From JAJPXC01 sp964517875 (lineage in GTDB: Bacteria > Bacteroidota > Bacteroidia > Bacteroidales > Muribaculaceae), in the NCBI GenBank assembly GCA_964517875.1, contig CAZFEU010000038.1, positions 1-22,546 on the forward strand: 22,546 nucleotides of DNA. Reading direction: 5' to 3'. Shown here piece after piece: positions 14,663 through 22,074 of this stretch. A program made the position numbers and the translations under genes. The notes below the pieces were generated by a model, which saw only the letters and a list, made by a program, of their open reading frames with translations, searched no databases and was not told where the DNA came from. Numbering within the stretch: position 1 is the first letter of the stretch; the number at the start of each line of letters is the position of its first letter.

Positions 14663-14703
14663 GAAAAAAAAGTCTCTATTTCCTCTTCGGGCGATAGAGA
14701 CTT
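14663..14703 (-). terminator. Terminator of asd (end of the patB-MATE-asd unit)
   Basis: A 10-bp stem AAGTCTCTAT (14670-14679) / ATAGAGACTT (14694-14703) is followed on the minus strand by a run of eight T (14663-14670, sharing one base with the stem). It ends only 9 nt before the -33 box of the next minus-strand gene. Confidence 0.88.
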
Positions 14704-14732
14704 GTAGATCATGTGAAACGCGGCAAGGCATT

Positions 14733-15743
14733 TTATCGCCCCCGGCGGAGTATGTGTTGTGCTATCTGCACGGCATTGAGTGCCGCCCCCTTCTTAATCT
14801 GGTCGCCTACTGCCCAGAATGACAGTCCGCAAGGGTTGGTGAGGTCTTTGCGCAGCCGACCCACATATACGGGGTCGGTGCCGGTGACATCGAGCGGCAT
14901 GGGATAAAGTTTGCGCGATGGATCGTCGACGAGCACCAGGCCTCGGGCGGTCTCGAATGCGCCGCGGGCCTCGGCCAGGGGTATAGGACGCTCGGTTTCA
15001 ACCCATATTGCCTCGGAATGGGCGCGCATCACGGGCACACGCACGCATGTGGCGCTTACATCGAGCCGGGGTGCATGCATTATCTTTTTGGTCTCATAAT
15101 ACATCTTCATCTCCTCGCGTGTGTATCCGTTGTCGGTAAATGAGTCGATATGAGGTATGACATTGCTGGCCAGCTGGTAGGCGAAATGCTCGACTCTCAC
15201 CTCCTCGCCACGCGAAAGCTGGCCGTACTGCTCCTCAAGCTCATGCATGGCCTGTGCTCCGGCACCCGAAGCGGCTTGATAGCTCGCCACATGCACCCGC
15301 CGAATCGGCGAGAGGTCGTTGATGGGCTTCAAGGCTACGAGCATTATAATAGTGGTACAATTGGGATTGGCAATGATACGCTTAGGTGCTATCATAGCAT
15401 CATCGCCATTAACTTCGGGCACCACCAGGGGCACGTCGGGATCCATGCGGAATGCCGAGGAGTTGTCAATCATCAAGGCTCCTCGCCCGGTAATAGTGTC
15501 GGCAAATTCGCGCGACACATCGCCACCGGCCGATACAAAAGCGAAGTCAACGCCGTCGAAGTCCATGGGTTCATGCCGCAGCTCCTTTACAATTATTTCC
15601 TTACCACGATAATTGTAAGCACGGCCGGCAGAACGGCTTGACCCAAAAAGCAACAACTCGTCGATGGGGAAATTCTGCTCATCGAGCACACGGAGAAATT
15701 CCTGCCCCACAGCGCCACTTGCGCCAACAATAGCTACCTTCAT
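14733..15743 (-). CDS. asd: Aspartate-semialdehyde dehydrogenase
   Basis: It reduces aspartyl phosphate to aspartate semialdehyde with NADPH, the branch point for lysine/diaminopimelate, threonine and methionine. The N-terminus carries the nucleotide-binding GASGAVGQEFLRVL. The catalytic cysteine is in NPNCTTI (about residue 129 from ATG), the substrate-binding SYQAASGAG follows, and the conserved RAHSEA histidine region lies near 245. I use ATG at 15743 (336 aa); an in-frame TTG two codons upstream gives a longer frame but MKVAIVGA is the usual family start. It lies 45 nt after the MATE gene in the same direction, with no terminator between, and ends in a strong terminator. Confidence 0.97.
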   Translation of the reverse strand: MKVAIVGASGAVGQEFLRVLDEQNFPIDELLLFGSSRSAGRAYNYRGKEIIVKELRHEPMDFDGVDFAFVSAGGDVSREFADTITGRGALMIDNSSAFRMDPDVPLVVPEVNGDDAMIAPKRIIANPNCTTIIMLVALKPINDLSPIRRVHVASYQAASGAGAQAMHELEEQYGQLSRGEEVRVEHFAYQLASNVIPHIDSFTDNGYTREEMKMYYETKKIMHAPRLDVSATCVRVPVMRAHSEAIWVETERPIPLAEARGAFETARGLVLVDDPSRKLYPMPLDVTGTDPVYVGRLRKDLTNPCGLSFWAVGDQIKKGAALNAVQIAQHILRRGR

Positions 15744-15788
15744 TTTCAATTACGCAATTTTTAACAGACCGCGAAGTTACAAATTATT

Positions 15789-17237
15789 TTAAGAGCCTGT
15801 CCCATAAGATATAGTCTTTTTTTCAGTGAGATGATGCATCCAGTAGTCGGTGCGGAGTCGCAGCAAAAAGATGAATCCGCGGAAACACAGCTCAACGGCC
15901 ATCGCAATCCACACTCCCTTCAACCCCAACGTCGGGGCAAGCAGAGCGGCAAGCGTAAGGCGCACGCACCATATTGAACCAAGATTCATACAGCTGGGAA
16001 TCAATGTGTCGCCGGCTCCGATAAACACGCCATAAGTCACTATCGAAGCCGCAAACATCGGCTCGGCCCAGGCCTCGATACGGAGCACTTCGACACCTGC
16101 CTGGCATATCTCACTAACCGGCGATATTATACTCATCATAAGCGGAGCGAACACCCACATCACAACCCCCATAAATGTCATAACCACCACTCCCGACCAC
16201 ACCGTGATTGAAGCAAACCGGCGAGCCAGGTCGTGGCGGGCAGCTCCCAGGCTCTGCCCCACGAGCGTCGTGGCAGCCTCACTAATGCCATAACCCGGCA
16301 TATAGCACAGACTCTCAGCCGTCACCGCAAAAGCATTGGCGGCGATGGCCACCTGGCCCAAAGGCGCCACAATGGCGGTGATAAGCACCTGTGCGCCGCA
16401 CATCAGCAAGTGCTCGGCTCCAAGGGGCGAGCCGATTTTAAGGGCTCTCGTAAGGCACCGTCGTGTGGTGATGAAAGTGCCCCTGAATCCGCGCAGATTG
16501 AGTGTGGAGTTGTGCCGCCATAAGTACCAGGCCACCACAAGCCCGGTCACGCCCTCGGCCAAGGCCGTGCCTAATGCGGCTCCCGCAACACCCATACCGG
16601 CACCCGGTATAGTAAGCGTGGTGACTCCCACCGACACCTCGCTGGTGGGAAATATCAGGAAGAAGTTAAATATCACATCGAGCACACACATACCCACATT
16701 GGCCACGCCCGGGAAGAACGTGTTGCCCGAACATCGCAATATCGCACCCGCAAGATAATTTATTTGGAAAAACGGCAGGGCTGCTGTGAATATCATAAAA
16801 TAGAGCGAAGCTCCGGGCCCCACTTCCTCATCCCCTCCAAGCCAGTAAGGCAAGTGGGGGCCAATAATCAAACCTACGACACATAGCAAGACACTGAACA
16901 CCAATGATGGCAGTATCGACTGCATGACCACCTCCTGCGCCCCCCTATGATCATTGGCTCCGATACGGTTGGCCACTTGCACCGAGAAGCCCATAGCTGC
17001 CGCAGAGCATAATCCCCAGAAAAGCCAGGTTGATGTCGAAACCAGCCCGATTGAAGCCGAAGCAGTGGCACCGAGCGAGCCCACCATCGATGCGTCAATA
17101 TACTGCATTATAATGGTTGACAACTGCGCCACGATAGCCGGCATACTCAGCACGGCAGTGAGCCGCAATTGCTGACCCAGGGTCATGGGCCGGCCTTTGC
17201 GAATCATAGCCAGGAGTTCATCGCGCGATTTAGGCAT
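15789..17237 (-). CDS. MATE-family multidrug/toxin efflux transporter
   Basis: A 482-aa integral membrane protein with twelve predicted hydrophobic segments arranged as two MatE halves. The first half opens with LRLTAVLSMPAIVAQLSTIIMQYIDASMVGSLGA, the usual MATE entry sequence. The second begins near ITTRRCLTRALKIGSPLGAEHLLMC. Family members expel cationic drugs or metabolites using a sodium or proton gradient in the inner membrane; the substrate is unknown. The gene lies 21 nt downstream of patB and 45 nt upstream of asd, all on the minus strand without a terminator, so the three are probably one transcript. A link to export of an amino acid or sulfur compound is speculation from context. 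Confidence 0.92.
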   Translation of the reverse strand: MPKSRDELLAMIRKGRPMTLGQQLRLTAVLSMPAIVAQLSTIIMQYIDASMVGSLGATASASIGLVSTSTWLFWGLCSAAAMGFSVQVANRIGANDHRGAQEVVMQSILPSLVFSVLLCVVGLIIGPHLPYWLGGDEEVGPGASLYFMIFTAALPFFQINYLAGAILRCSGNTFFPGVANVGMCVLDVIFNFFLIFPTSEVSVGVTTLTIPGAGMGVAGAALGTALAEGVTGLVVAWYLWRHNSTLNLRGFRGTFITTRRCLTRALKIGSPLGAEHLLMCGAQVLITAIVAPLGQVAIAANAFAVTAESLCYMPGYGISEAATTLVGQSLGAARHDLARRFASITVWSGVVVMTFMGVVMWVFAPLMMSIISPVSEICQAGVEVLRIEAWAEPMFAASIVTYGVFIGAGDTLIPSCMNLGSIWCVRLTLAALLAPTLGLKGVWIAMAVELCFRGFIFLLRLRTDYWMHHLTEKKTISYGTGS

Positions 17238-17258
17238 AGGATACTCAGGCTTATTCCG

Positions 17259-18419
17259 TTATAGCGATGAGAGCACAGGGAGCATACGATAAAACGCTTC
17301 CTCAAGTCGCGACCGCTGAGTGGCAAGATTAATGCGCACGAAGTTTTCGCCACCAGGGCCGTATATACTGCCCGGCGAAAGCATCACACGAGCATCGCGC
17401 ACCAGCATTTCACAAAGTTGGTCGGCATTAAGCCCTGTCGGAGCTATATTGACCCACAACAGGTAGGTAGCCTCGAGAGGTGTTAACTTAAGCAGGGGCA
17501 GGCGAGCTTCAAAAGCCTTTTTTATCCAGAGGTAGTTGCCCCACAGATATTGCTTAAGCTCCTCAAGCCATTCCCCGCCATCGTTGTAAGCCGCTATTAA
17601 TCCGTCGATGCCAAACGGATTGACATCGCACACCTCGTTGTCGTTGATCGCCCGGTCGATCTTAGCGCGTTTCGCCGGGTCGGGAGTAACGATGTTGGCA
17701 ATCTGCAACCCGGCGGTATTGAATGCTTTGCTGGGGGAATTGCAGCACACCGAGTTCCACGCCAGCTCATCACTCAGCGATGCGAAGGGGGTATATTTGC
17801 AGCCGTCGAAAGTCAACTCGCAATGTATTTCGTCGGATATTATTGTCACATTATTGTCGATGCATATCCTGCCGATTCTCAGCAACTCGTCGCGTGTCCA
17901 CACGCGTGCAGCCGGGTTGTGAGGGTTACAGAGTATCATCGCGCTGGTTTTGGGGTCGGTGGCCAATGCTTCAAGACCGTCAAAATCTATTGAATAAGTG
18001 CCGTCGTTGTTGTATACAAGCTGATTTGCAGCAAGTTGACATCCGTTGTTTCGTATCGATGAAAAGAAGCAATTGTAAGCCGGAGTCTGCACAATCACCT
18101 TATCACCGGGGTGGGTAAGTCCCTTGATGATTGCCGACAATGCCGGAACGACACCCGACGTATAAATAATGTGTGATGCGTCGATAGTCCAGCCATGACG
18201 CCGGCCAAACCAATCGACCACTGCCTGATAATATTCCTGAGGCACCTTGGTGTAGCCAAATATGCCCTGATCCACACGTCGGCGCAACGCATCTATCACC
18301 GCCGGGGCTGTGGGAAAATCCATATCGGCCACCCACAGTGGCAATACATCGGCATCATCAGGCGTATCCCACTTATACGACCCTGTGCCGCGACGCTGTG
18401 TCAGCTTATCAAAATCCAT
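17259..18419 (-). CDS. patB: MalY/PatB-family PLP-dependent cystathionine beta-lyase/aminotransferase
   Basis: A 386-aa fold-type I PLP enzyme. The family signature is WDTPDDADVLPLWVADMDFPT (residues 17-37). It also has the substrate-site NPHNPA (165-170), SDEIHCEL (195-202, PLP-ring Asp) and the Schiff-base lysine in SPSKAFNTAGL (Lys231). Members split cystathionine to homocysteine, pyruvate and ammonia, and E. coli MalY also modulates maltose control. The neighbour asd feeds homoserine and methionine synthesis, so the methionine route is a plausible setting (inference). The ATG at 18419 is preceded by a good Bacteroidetes promoter, and the gene heads the patB-MATE-asd unit. Confidence 0.92.
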   Translation of the reverse strand: MDFDKLTQRRGTGSYKWDTPDDADVLPLWVADMDFPTAPAVIDALRRRVDQGIFGYTKVPQEYYQAVVDWFGRRHGWTIDASHIIYTSGVVPALSAIIKGLTHPGDKVIVQTPAYNCFFSSIRNNGCQLAANQLVYNNDGTYSIDFDGLEALATDPKTSAMILCNPHNPAARVWTRDELLRIGRICIDNNVTIISDEIHCELTFDGCKYTPFASLSDELAWNSVCCNSPSKAFNTAGLQIANIVTPDPAKRAKIDRAINDNEVCDVNPFGIDGLIAAYNDGGEWLEELKQYLWGNYLWIKKAFEARLPLLKLTPLEATYLLWVNIAPTGLNADQLCEMLVRDARVMLSPGSIYGPGGENFVRINLATQRSRLEEAFYRMLPVLSSL

Positions 18420-18441
18420 AGCAGAAGTAATTTTCCATGTG

Positions 18442-18471
18442 CAAAAGTAACTAAACTATGACACACTACAA
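18442..18471 (-). promoter_or_regulatory. Bacteroidetes promoter of patB-MATE-asd
   Basis: On the minus strand TTG (18469-18471), a 19-nt spacer and TACTTTTG (18442-18449) match the -33/-7 pattern. The start would be near 18436, with a leader of about 17 nt. Confidence 0.75.
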
Positions 18472-18484
18472 TACTTTGCATCAT

Positions 18485-18520
18485 TTAACATTTAATATGC
18501 AATACGAAAATGAATGTTAA
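18485..18520. promoter_or_regulatory. Inverted repeat between divergent promoters, operator candidate
   Basis: TTAACATT (18485-18492) and AATGTTAA (18513-18520) are perfect 8-bp inverted arms 20 nt apart. They lie between the patB promoter and the acyl-CoA synthetase promoter. No regulator is known; it may be a dimer site or chance in AT-rich DNA. Confidence 0.3.
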
Positions 18521-18571
18521 CTGTAGCTCATTTAAACGTGGCCCTCTGCCGTAAAAACGGATTAATCTACC

Positions 18572-18579
18572 TACATTTG
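18572..18579 (+). promoter_or_regulatory. -7 element of the acyl-CoA synthetase gene
   Basis: TACATTTG fits the TAnnTTTG -7 box and lies 29 nt before the ATG at 18609. I do not see a good TTTG -33 box at the standard distance, so only the -7 half is supported. Confidence 0.55.
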
Positions 18580-18608
18580 CCCCAACTTTGACAAAAAATT
18601 ACGAAATA

Positions 18609-20417
18609 ATGACGAATACGCTCACTCACCTTGTAAAGGAGCAGACTGCCAAATACGGCTTGCGCGAAGCTTTCAGCTTCAGGGAAGAAGGAGCCACCGA
18701 GAATGTGGCGACATCCTGGCAAGAATTTGACTCACAGGTTGATAACGGAGCTTTTGCACTTGAGATTCTTGGCATTGGCGTAGGCGAACACATAGGCGTA
18801 TTTTCGGCCAACCGGCCACAAAACCTGATTCTCGAGTTCGCGGCCTATGCCATCAGAGGTGTACCCGTGTCAATATATTCCACCAGTTCACAGGATCAAG
18901 TGGAGTACATCCTCGAAGATGCACACATCAAGGTGCTCGCCGTTGGCAACCGCAAGCAATATGAAATAGCACGCGCAGCCATGGTGAGGTGCAGCTCACT
19001 CGAACACATAATAGCCCTCAGCAATTTTGACATTGACGCTGACGACCATACTACTCTCACATTTGGCCAATTTATTTCACTTGGCGCAGAGGCCACCGAC
19101 GCTTGCCGTCAGGAAGTAGAGACCCGACGCAGCGAGGCTACTCCCGACGATGTGGCCACACTTATCTACACGTCTGGCACTACCGGCGAGCCCAAGGGAG
19201 CCATCCTACCGCATTCATGTTTTGATGCCTGCATGGAGATTCATCGGGAGCGGCTCACCATTCTCAGCGATTCTGACACTTCAGTGTCATTCCTCCCAAT
19301 GAGCCATATATTCGAGAAAGCGTGGGCGTACTTCTGCTTATATATGGGGATGAAGTTTTTCATCAACATTGACCCCCACAACATTCAGGACACACTGCGC
19401 CGCGAGCGCCCTACATGTATGTGCAGCGTGCCGCGATTCTGGGAGAAAGTCTACACAGGCATTCAAGACAAGCTGTCGCGTGTCGGAGCTTTCAAGCGGA
19501 TGCTTATGCACCAGGCCGTAAAAGTGGGACGCCGACGCAACCTACATTATAAGCGGCTTGGGCTCAAGGTGCCACGCTGGCTTGAGCTGCGCTACAAATT
19601 TTTCGATCGTGAGATTTTCGCACCGATGCGCCGCGTGGTCGGCGTAGACCAAGGGCGCATGTTCCCCACAGCCGGAGCCCCTTTGAGCTCCAATATCACT
19701 GAATATCTCATAGCGTGCGGCATTCCCATCGAAATAGGCTATGGCCTGTCAGAAACCACGGCATCCGTTACATGCATGCCCTTCAAGAATTACCGCATAG
19801 GCTCCGTGGGCACAGCCATGCCACAGGTAGAGGTGAAGATTGGCCAAAACAACGAGGTGCTAGTAAAGGGGCCGACGGTAATGCGCGGCTATCACAACAA
19901 GCCTGAGGCCACTATCGACGCATTTACCTCCGACGGCTGGTTGCGTACCGGCGATGCCGGGAGCATTGACGATGAAGGCAACCTTACACTCACCGAGCGT
20001 CTTAAAGATCTGTTTAAAACATCCAACGGCAAATACATCGCCCCTCAAGCCATCGAAAGCCGGCTTGGCGAAGACCCATACATCGAGCAAGTGGCGGTGA
20101 TAGGCGACCAGCGCAAATTCGTCACCGCCATCATCATCCCGGCTTTCGATCGACTCAAACAGTACGCCAGAACACACAACATCAAGTGGGAGACACTCGA
20201 CCAGCTCGTCGACAATCCACAGATAAAGCGCATGATAGAGCGACGTATCGACCGACTTCAGCGCGGATTCGCACAGTTTGAGCGCATTAAACGATTCGTG
20301 CTGTTGCCCAAGGCATTCACCATTGAGGCCGGCGAGCTCACCAACACCCTGAAGCTTCGCCGCCCCGTGATAGCCAACCATTATGCAGGCGAAATAGAAT
20401 CGATGTACAGCTATTAA
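18609..20417 (+). CDS. AMP-forming long-chain acyl-CoA synthetase
   Basis: A 602-aa ANL-superfamily enzyme that activates a fatty acid to acyl-AMP and then acyl-CoA at the cytosolic membrane face. The motifs are the phosphate-binding YTSGTTGEPKG (about 187-197), FLPMSHIFEKAW, GAPLSSNITEYLIACGIPIEIGYGLSET (adenine/ATP site), GWLRTGDAG, and LTERLKDLFKTSNGKYIAPQAIE around the hinge and C-terminal domain. The FEKAWAYFCLYMG segment is typical of the FAA1/FadD15-like long-chain group. I place the start at ATG 18609; a TTG seven codons upstream (18588) also lies in frame but falls only 8 nt after the -7 box. It is monocistronic, divergent from patB. Confidence 0.94.
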   Translation: MTNTLTHLVKEQTAKYGLREAFSFREEGATENVATSWQEFDSQVDNGAFALEILGIGVGEHIGVFSANRPQNLILEFAAYAIRGVPVSIYSTSSQDQVEYILEDAHIKVLAVGNRKQYEIARAAMVRCSSLEHIIALSNFDIDADDHTTLTFGQFISLGAEATDACRQEVETRRSEATPDDVATLIYTSGTTGEPKGAILPHSCFDACMEIHRERLTILSDSDTSVSFLPMSHIFEKAWAYFCLYMGMKFFINIDPHNIQDTLRRERPTCMCSVPRFWEKVYTGIQDKLSRVGAFKRMLMHQAVKVGRRRNLHYKRLGLKVPRWLELRYKFFDREIFAPMRRVVGVDQGRMFPTAGAPLSSNITEYLIACGIPIEIGYGLSETTASVTCMPFKNYRIGSVGTAMPQVEVKIGQNNEVLVKGPTVMRGYHNKPEATIDAFTSDGWLRTGDAGSIDDEGNLTLTERLKDLFKTSNGKYIAPQAIESRLGEDPYIEQVAVIGDQRKFVTAIIIPAFDRLKQYARTHNIKWETLDQLVDNPQIKRMIERRIDRLQRGFAQFERIKRFVLLPKAFTIEAGELTNTLKLRRPVIANHYAGEIESMYSY

Positions 20418-20423
20418 TGTGAA

Positions 20424-20450
20424 AAGGGCTGCACCTGATGGTGCAGCCCT
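20424..20450. terminator. Shared terminator hairpin of the acyl-CoA synthetase gene and rnpB
   Basis: AGGGCTGCACC pairs with GGTGCAGCCCT around a TGAT loop (20425-20450, 11 bp). On the minus strand it is followed by TTTC and lies directly downstream of the RNase P RNA 3' end. On the plus strand it follows the synthetase stop by 7 nt but has no U-tract, so it mainly fits rnpB. Confidence 0.75.
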
Positions 20451-20451
20451 A

Positions 20452-20869
20452 AATCGATTTCTGAAGCGGCCCCGACGATAAGCCGGGTTATGTCGGGCGG
20501 CCGGATGTCAGCTGTCGACCACACAGCCGCCGGCCCGTCATTTATCTACGCCCGATGTCGCCATCGGGCTGGAGCAGTCTACCCCCCGGCAATGGGCGAG
20601 CAACCCTTAAATGCCGGTATACTTGACCTTGCAACCCATAAGACGTGCGGCACCGAATGTCGCCATCCGGCCCGGTGGGCTCTTACCCCGCCTTTTCACC
20701 CTTACCACCCCCGGTGGAGGTGGCGGTAATTTTCTGTCACGCTGCTCTACCGTTACCGATAGCTTCCCGTTAAGAAGTATGGTGCTCTGTGTTGCCCGGA
20801 CTTTCCTCATCGACAGGGAGTTGTTCACTCCCCGCCTCCGCGACGGGCTGCCAGAGCCGTCGAAATCGA
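20452..20869 (-). ncRNA. rnpB: RNase P RNA, type A
   Basis: Read on the minus strand, the stretch contains the conserved blocks of bacterial RNase P RNA in order. GAGGAAAGTCCGGGC (P4 5' strand, plus-strand 20797-20811) comes first. Next is ACAGAAAATTACCGCC (20722-20737), then GGTAAGGGTGAAAAGGCGGGGTAAGAGCCCACCGG in pieces. Near the 3' end are TAGATAAATGAC and ACATAACCCGGCTTATCG (P4 3' strand). The ends can pair: CGATTTC (5') with GAAATCG (3'), forming P1, which sets the approximate boundaries. The RNA is the catalytic subunit that matures tRNA 5' ends. Length about 418 nt fits type A. A -7 box TAACTTTG lies just upstream (20873-20880). Confidence 0.95.
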
Positions 20870-20872
20870 GCG

Positions 20873-20880
20873 CAAAGTTA
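20873..20880 (-). promoter_or_regulatory. -7 element of rnpB
   Basis: TAACTTTG on the minus strand ends 4 nt before the inferred RNase P RNA 5' end and matches TAnnTTTG. It lies just past the merR stop codon (20892). No clear -33 TTTG at 19-21 nt is seen. Confidence 0.6.
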
Positions 20881-20891
20881 CAAAAATTTTC

Positions 20892-21233
20892 CTATAGCCG
20901 CTTGGCATTGAGAGCGTCGAGCATTGTTTGAAGCTCCTGGCGAATCTCTTTCAGCCGCTCTATAGCCTGGTGATGGCGGCTCACCCCCTGCGGGTTGCGA
21001 CGTATCTGCTGCTGGGCGGCGTCGAGCTTCAAACCCTTCTCTTTCACCAGATAATGGATCATGCGGATGGTTTCGACATCCTTTGGCGAATAGAAGCGCG
21101 TGCCATGGGCGTTGCGACGCGGCGTGATGATGGTGAACTGCTTCTCCCAAAAACGTAGCGTCGAGGCCGGAAGCCCCAGAATATCAGCGACCTCCGAAAT
21201 CTTATAATACCTTTTTGACAATTCTTGCTCCAT
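20892..21233 (-). CDS. Small MerR-family DNA-binding regulator
   Basis: A 113-aa protein with an N-terminal MerR-type winged helix-turn-helix (residues about 9-75: YYKISEVADILGLPASTLRFWEKQF, then RNAHGTRFYSPKDVETIRMIHYLVKEKGLKL). A short coiled-coil dimerisation tail (HHQAIERLKEIRQELQTMLDAL) completes it. There is no effector-binding domain or metal-binding cysteine, so the signal is unknown. Its stop is about 12 nt upstream of the rnpB -7 box, and it is divergent from a YciO-like gene with only 53 nt between the start codons. A TACCTTTG -7 box lies 4 nt before its ATG, so the mRNA may be leaderless. Confidence 0.85.
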   Translation of the reverse strand: MEQELSKRYYKISEVADILGLPASTLRFWEKQFTIITPRRNAHGTRFYSPKDVETIRMIHYLVKEKGLKLDAAQQQIRRNPQGVSRHHQAIERLKEIRQELQTMLDALNAKRL

Positions 21234-21237
21234 ATCG

Positions 21238-21245
21238 CAAAGGTA
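21238..21245 (-). promoter_or_regulatory. -7 element very close to the MerR start codon
   Basis: TACCTTTG on the minus strand is a perfect -7 box. Only CGAT separates it from the ATG at 21233, so transcription would begin at or next to the start codon. No -33 TTTG is visible at 19 nt. Confidence 0.5.
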
Positions 21246-21270
21246 GTTATAATTTTTTAAAAAGATTGAT

Positions 21271-21278
21271 TATTTTTG
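21271..21278 (+). promoter_or_regulatory. -7 element close to the YciO-like start codon
   Basis: TATTTTTG fits TAnnTTTG and lies 8 nt before the ATG at 21287, implying a leader of only a few nucleotides. The -33 half is not clear. Confidence 0.45.
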
Positions 21279-21286
21279 CGAGAGTT

Positions 21287-21898
21287 ATGAAAGTATTAAA
21301 ACTGTACAACCAGAACATCAACCGACGCCACATCGAAGAACTGGTAGCCGCTCTCCGCGACGGTGAGATAATAGTCTATCCCACCGACACGCTCTATGCC
21401 ATCGGCTGCGACGCCGTCAACAATCGCGCCATAGAGCGGATATGCCGCCTCAAGGGCATCAATCCGCTCAAAGAGCACCTGTCAATCGTATGCAGCGACA
21501 TAGCGCAAGCCGCAACCTACGCGCGCATCGACAACCGCGCATTCACCGAGCTAAAGCGCTACCTACCGGGACCATACACATTCATACTCCCTGTGGCGTC
21601 CACACTTCCCAAGGCATTCAAGGGTCGCCACGCCGTGGGTGTACGCATACCCGACAACGATATAGCCCGCGCATTGGCCGAAGAGCTTGGCCACCCGATA
21701 CTCTCCACGTCGATAGAGTATGACCCTGATGCCCCTGATGAAGGCCGAGACCCCGAGTCGATAGCCCTTCACTACGCCGGATCGGTGGATTATGTGGTGG
21801 ATGGTGGCACAGGGTCGCTCGAACCATCAACAGTGGTTGACCTTACCGACTCATCATCTCCGCAGGTGATTCGCCAAGGCGCCGGACGATACCAATAG
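21287..21898 (+). CDS. Sua5/YciO/YrdC-family protein (threonylcarbamoyladenylate synthase-like, YciO type)
   Basis: A 203-aa protein starting MKVLKLY at ATG 21287; the longer open frame from 21215 runs through the promoter and is unlikely to be translated. It contains the Sua5/YrdC fold: GEIIVYPTDTLYAIGCDA, then RICRLKG (the KRxxx-like nucleotide site), YLPGPYTFIL, VGVRIPDN and PILSTSIE. TsaC/Sua5 proteins make threonylcarbamoyl-AMP for the tRNA t6A base. The wording of the motifs (PTDTLYAIGC, ILSTS instead of the TsaC 'SAN' sequence) is closest to YciO, whose in vivo role is less settled. It is transcribed alone toward glyS. Confidence 0.88.
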   Translation: MKVLKLYNQNINRRHIEELVAALRDGEIIVYPTDTLYAIGCDAVNNRAIERICRLKGINPLKEHLSIVCSDIAQAATYARIDNRAFTELKRYLPGPYTFILPVASTLPKAFKGRHAVGVRIPDNDIARALAEELGHPILSTSIEYDPDAPDEGRDPESIALHYAGSVDYVVDGGTGSLEPSTVVDLTDSSSPQVIRQGAGRYQ

Positions 21899-22074
21899 CC
21901 CGCAGTGTACCATTGTTTTTCGCTTCACAAGCCTAATTATTGGTCAAAGCGACAATTTCATCAAAAAAATTAGCTAAATTCGCGAATTGATTGCGCGCCC
22001 TGCATCAAGGCATGCGCGCTCCTCTAAACAGACATTTTTCACTAACCGATTAATCTCATAAACCCATCATAAAT
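21899..22074 (+). other. Intergenic region upstream of glyS
   Basis: This 176-bp gap holds an AT-rich stretch with TAAATTCG (21975-21982), a weak -7-like box. It also has a 6-bp GCGCGC inverted repeat (21993-21998 with 22014-22019) that could fold in the glyS leader. No T-box elements, as seen in Firmicute glycyl-tRNA synthetase leaders, are recognisable, and no strong terminator for the upstream gene is visible. Confidence 0.4.

Noticed and set aside
15741..15749. asd start at the in-frame TTG (15749)
   Set aside because: The ATG at 15743 gives the family-typical MKVAIVGA start, and TTG starts are not otherwise needed here.
20490..20931. Several open frames of 73-106 aa on both strands
   Set aside because: They overlap the RNase P RNA, whose conserved blocks explain the region.
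21899..22074. A T-box riboswitch before glyS
   Set aside because: No AG-bag, T-box or specifier loop sequence is present, and T-boxes are not expected in Bacteroidales.
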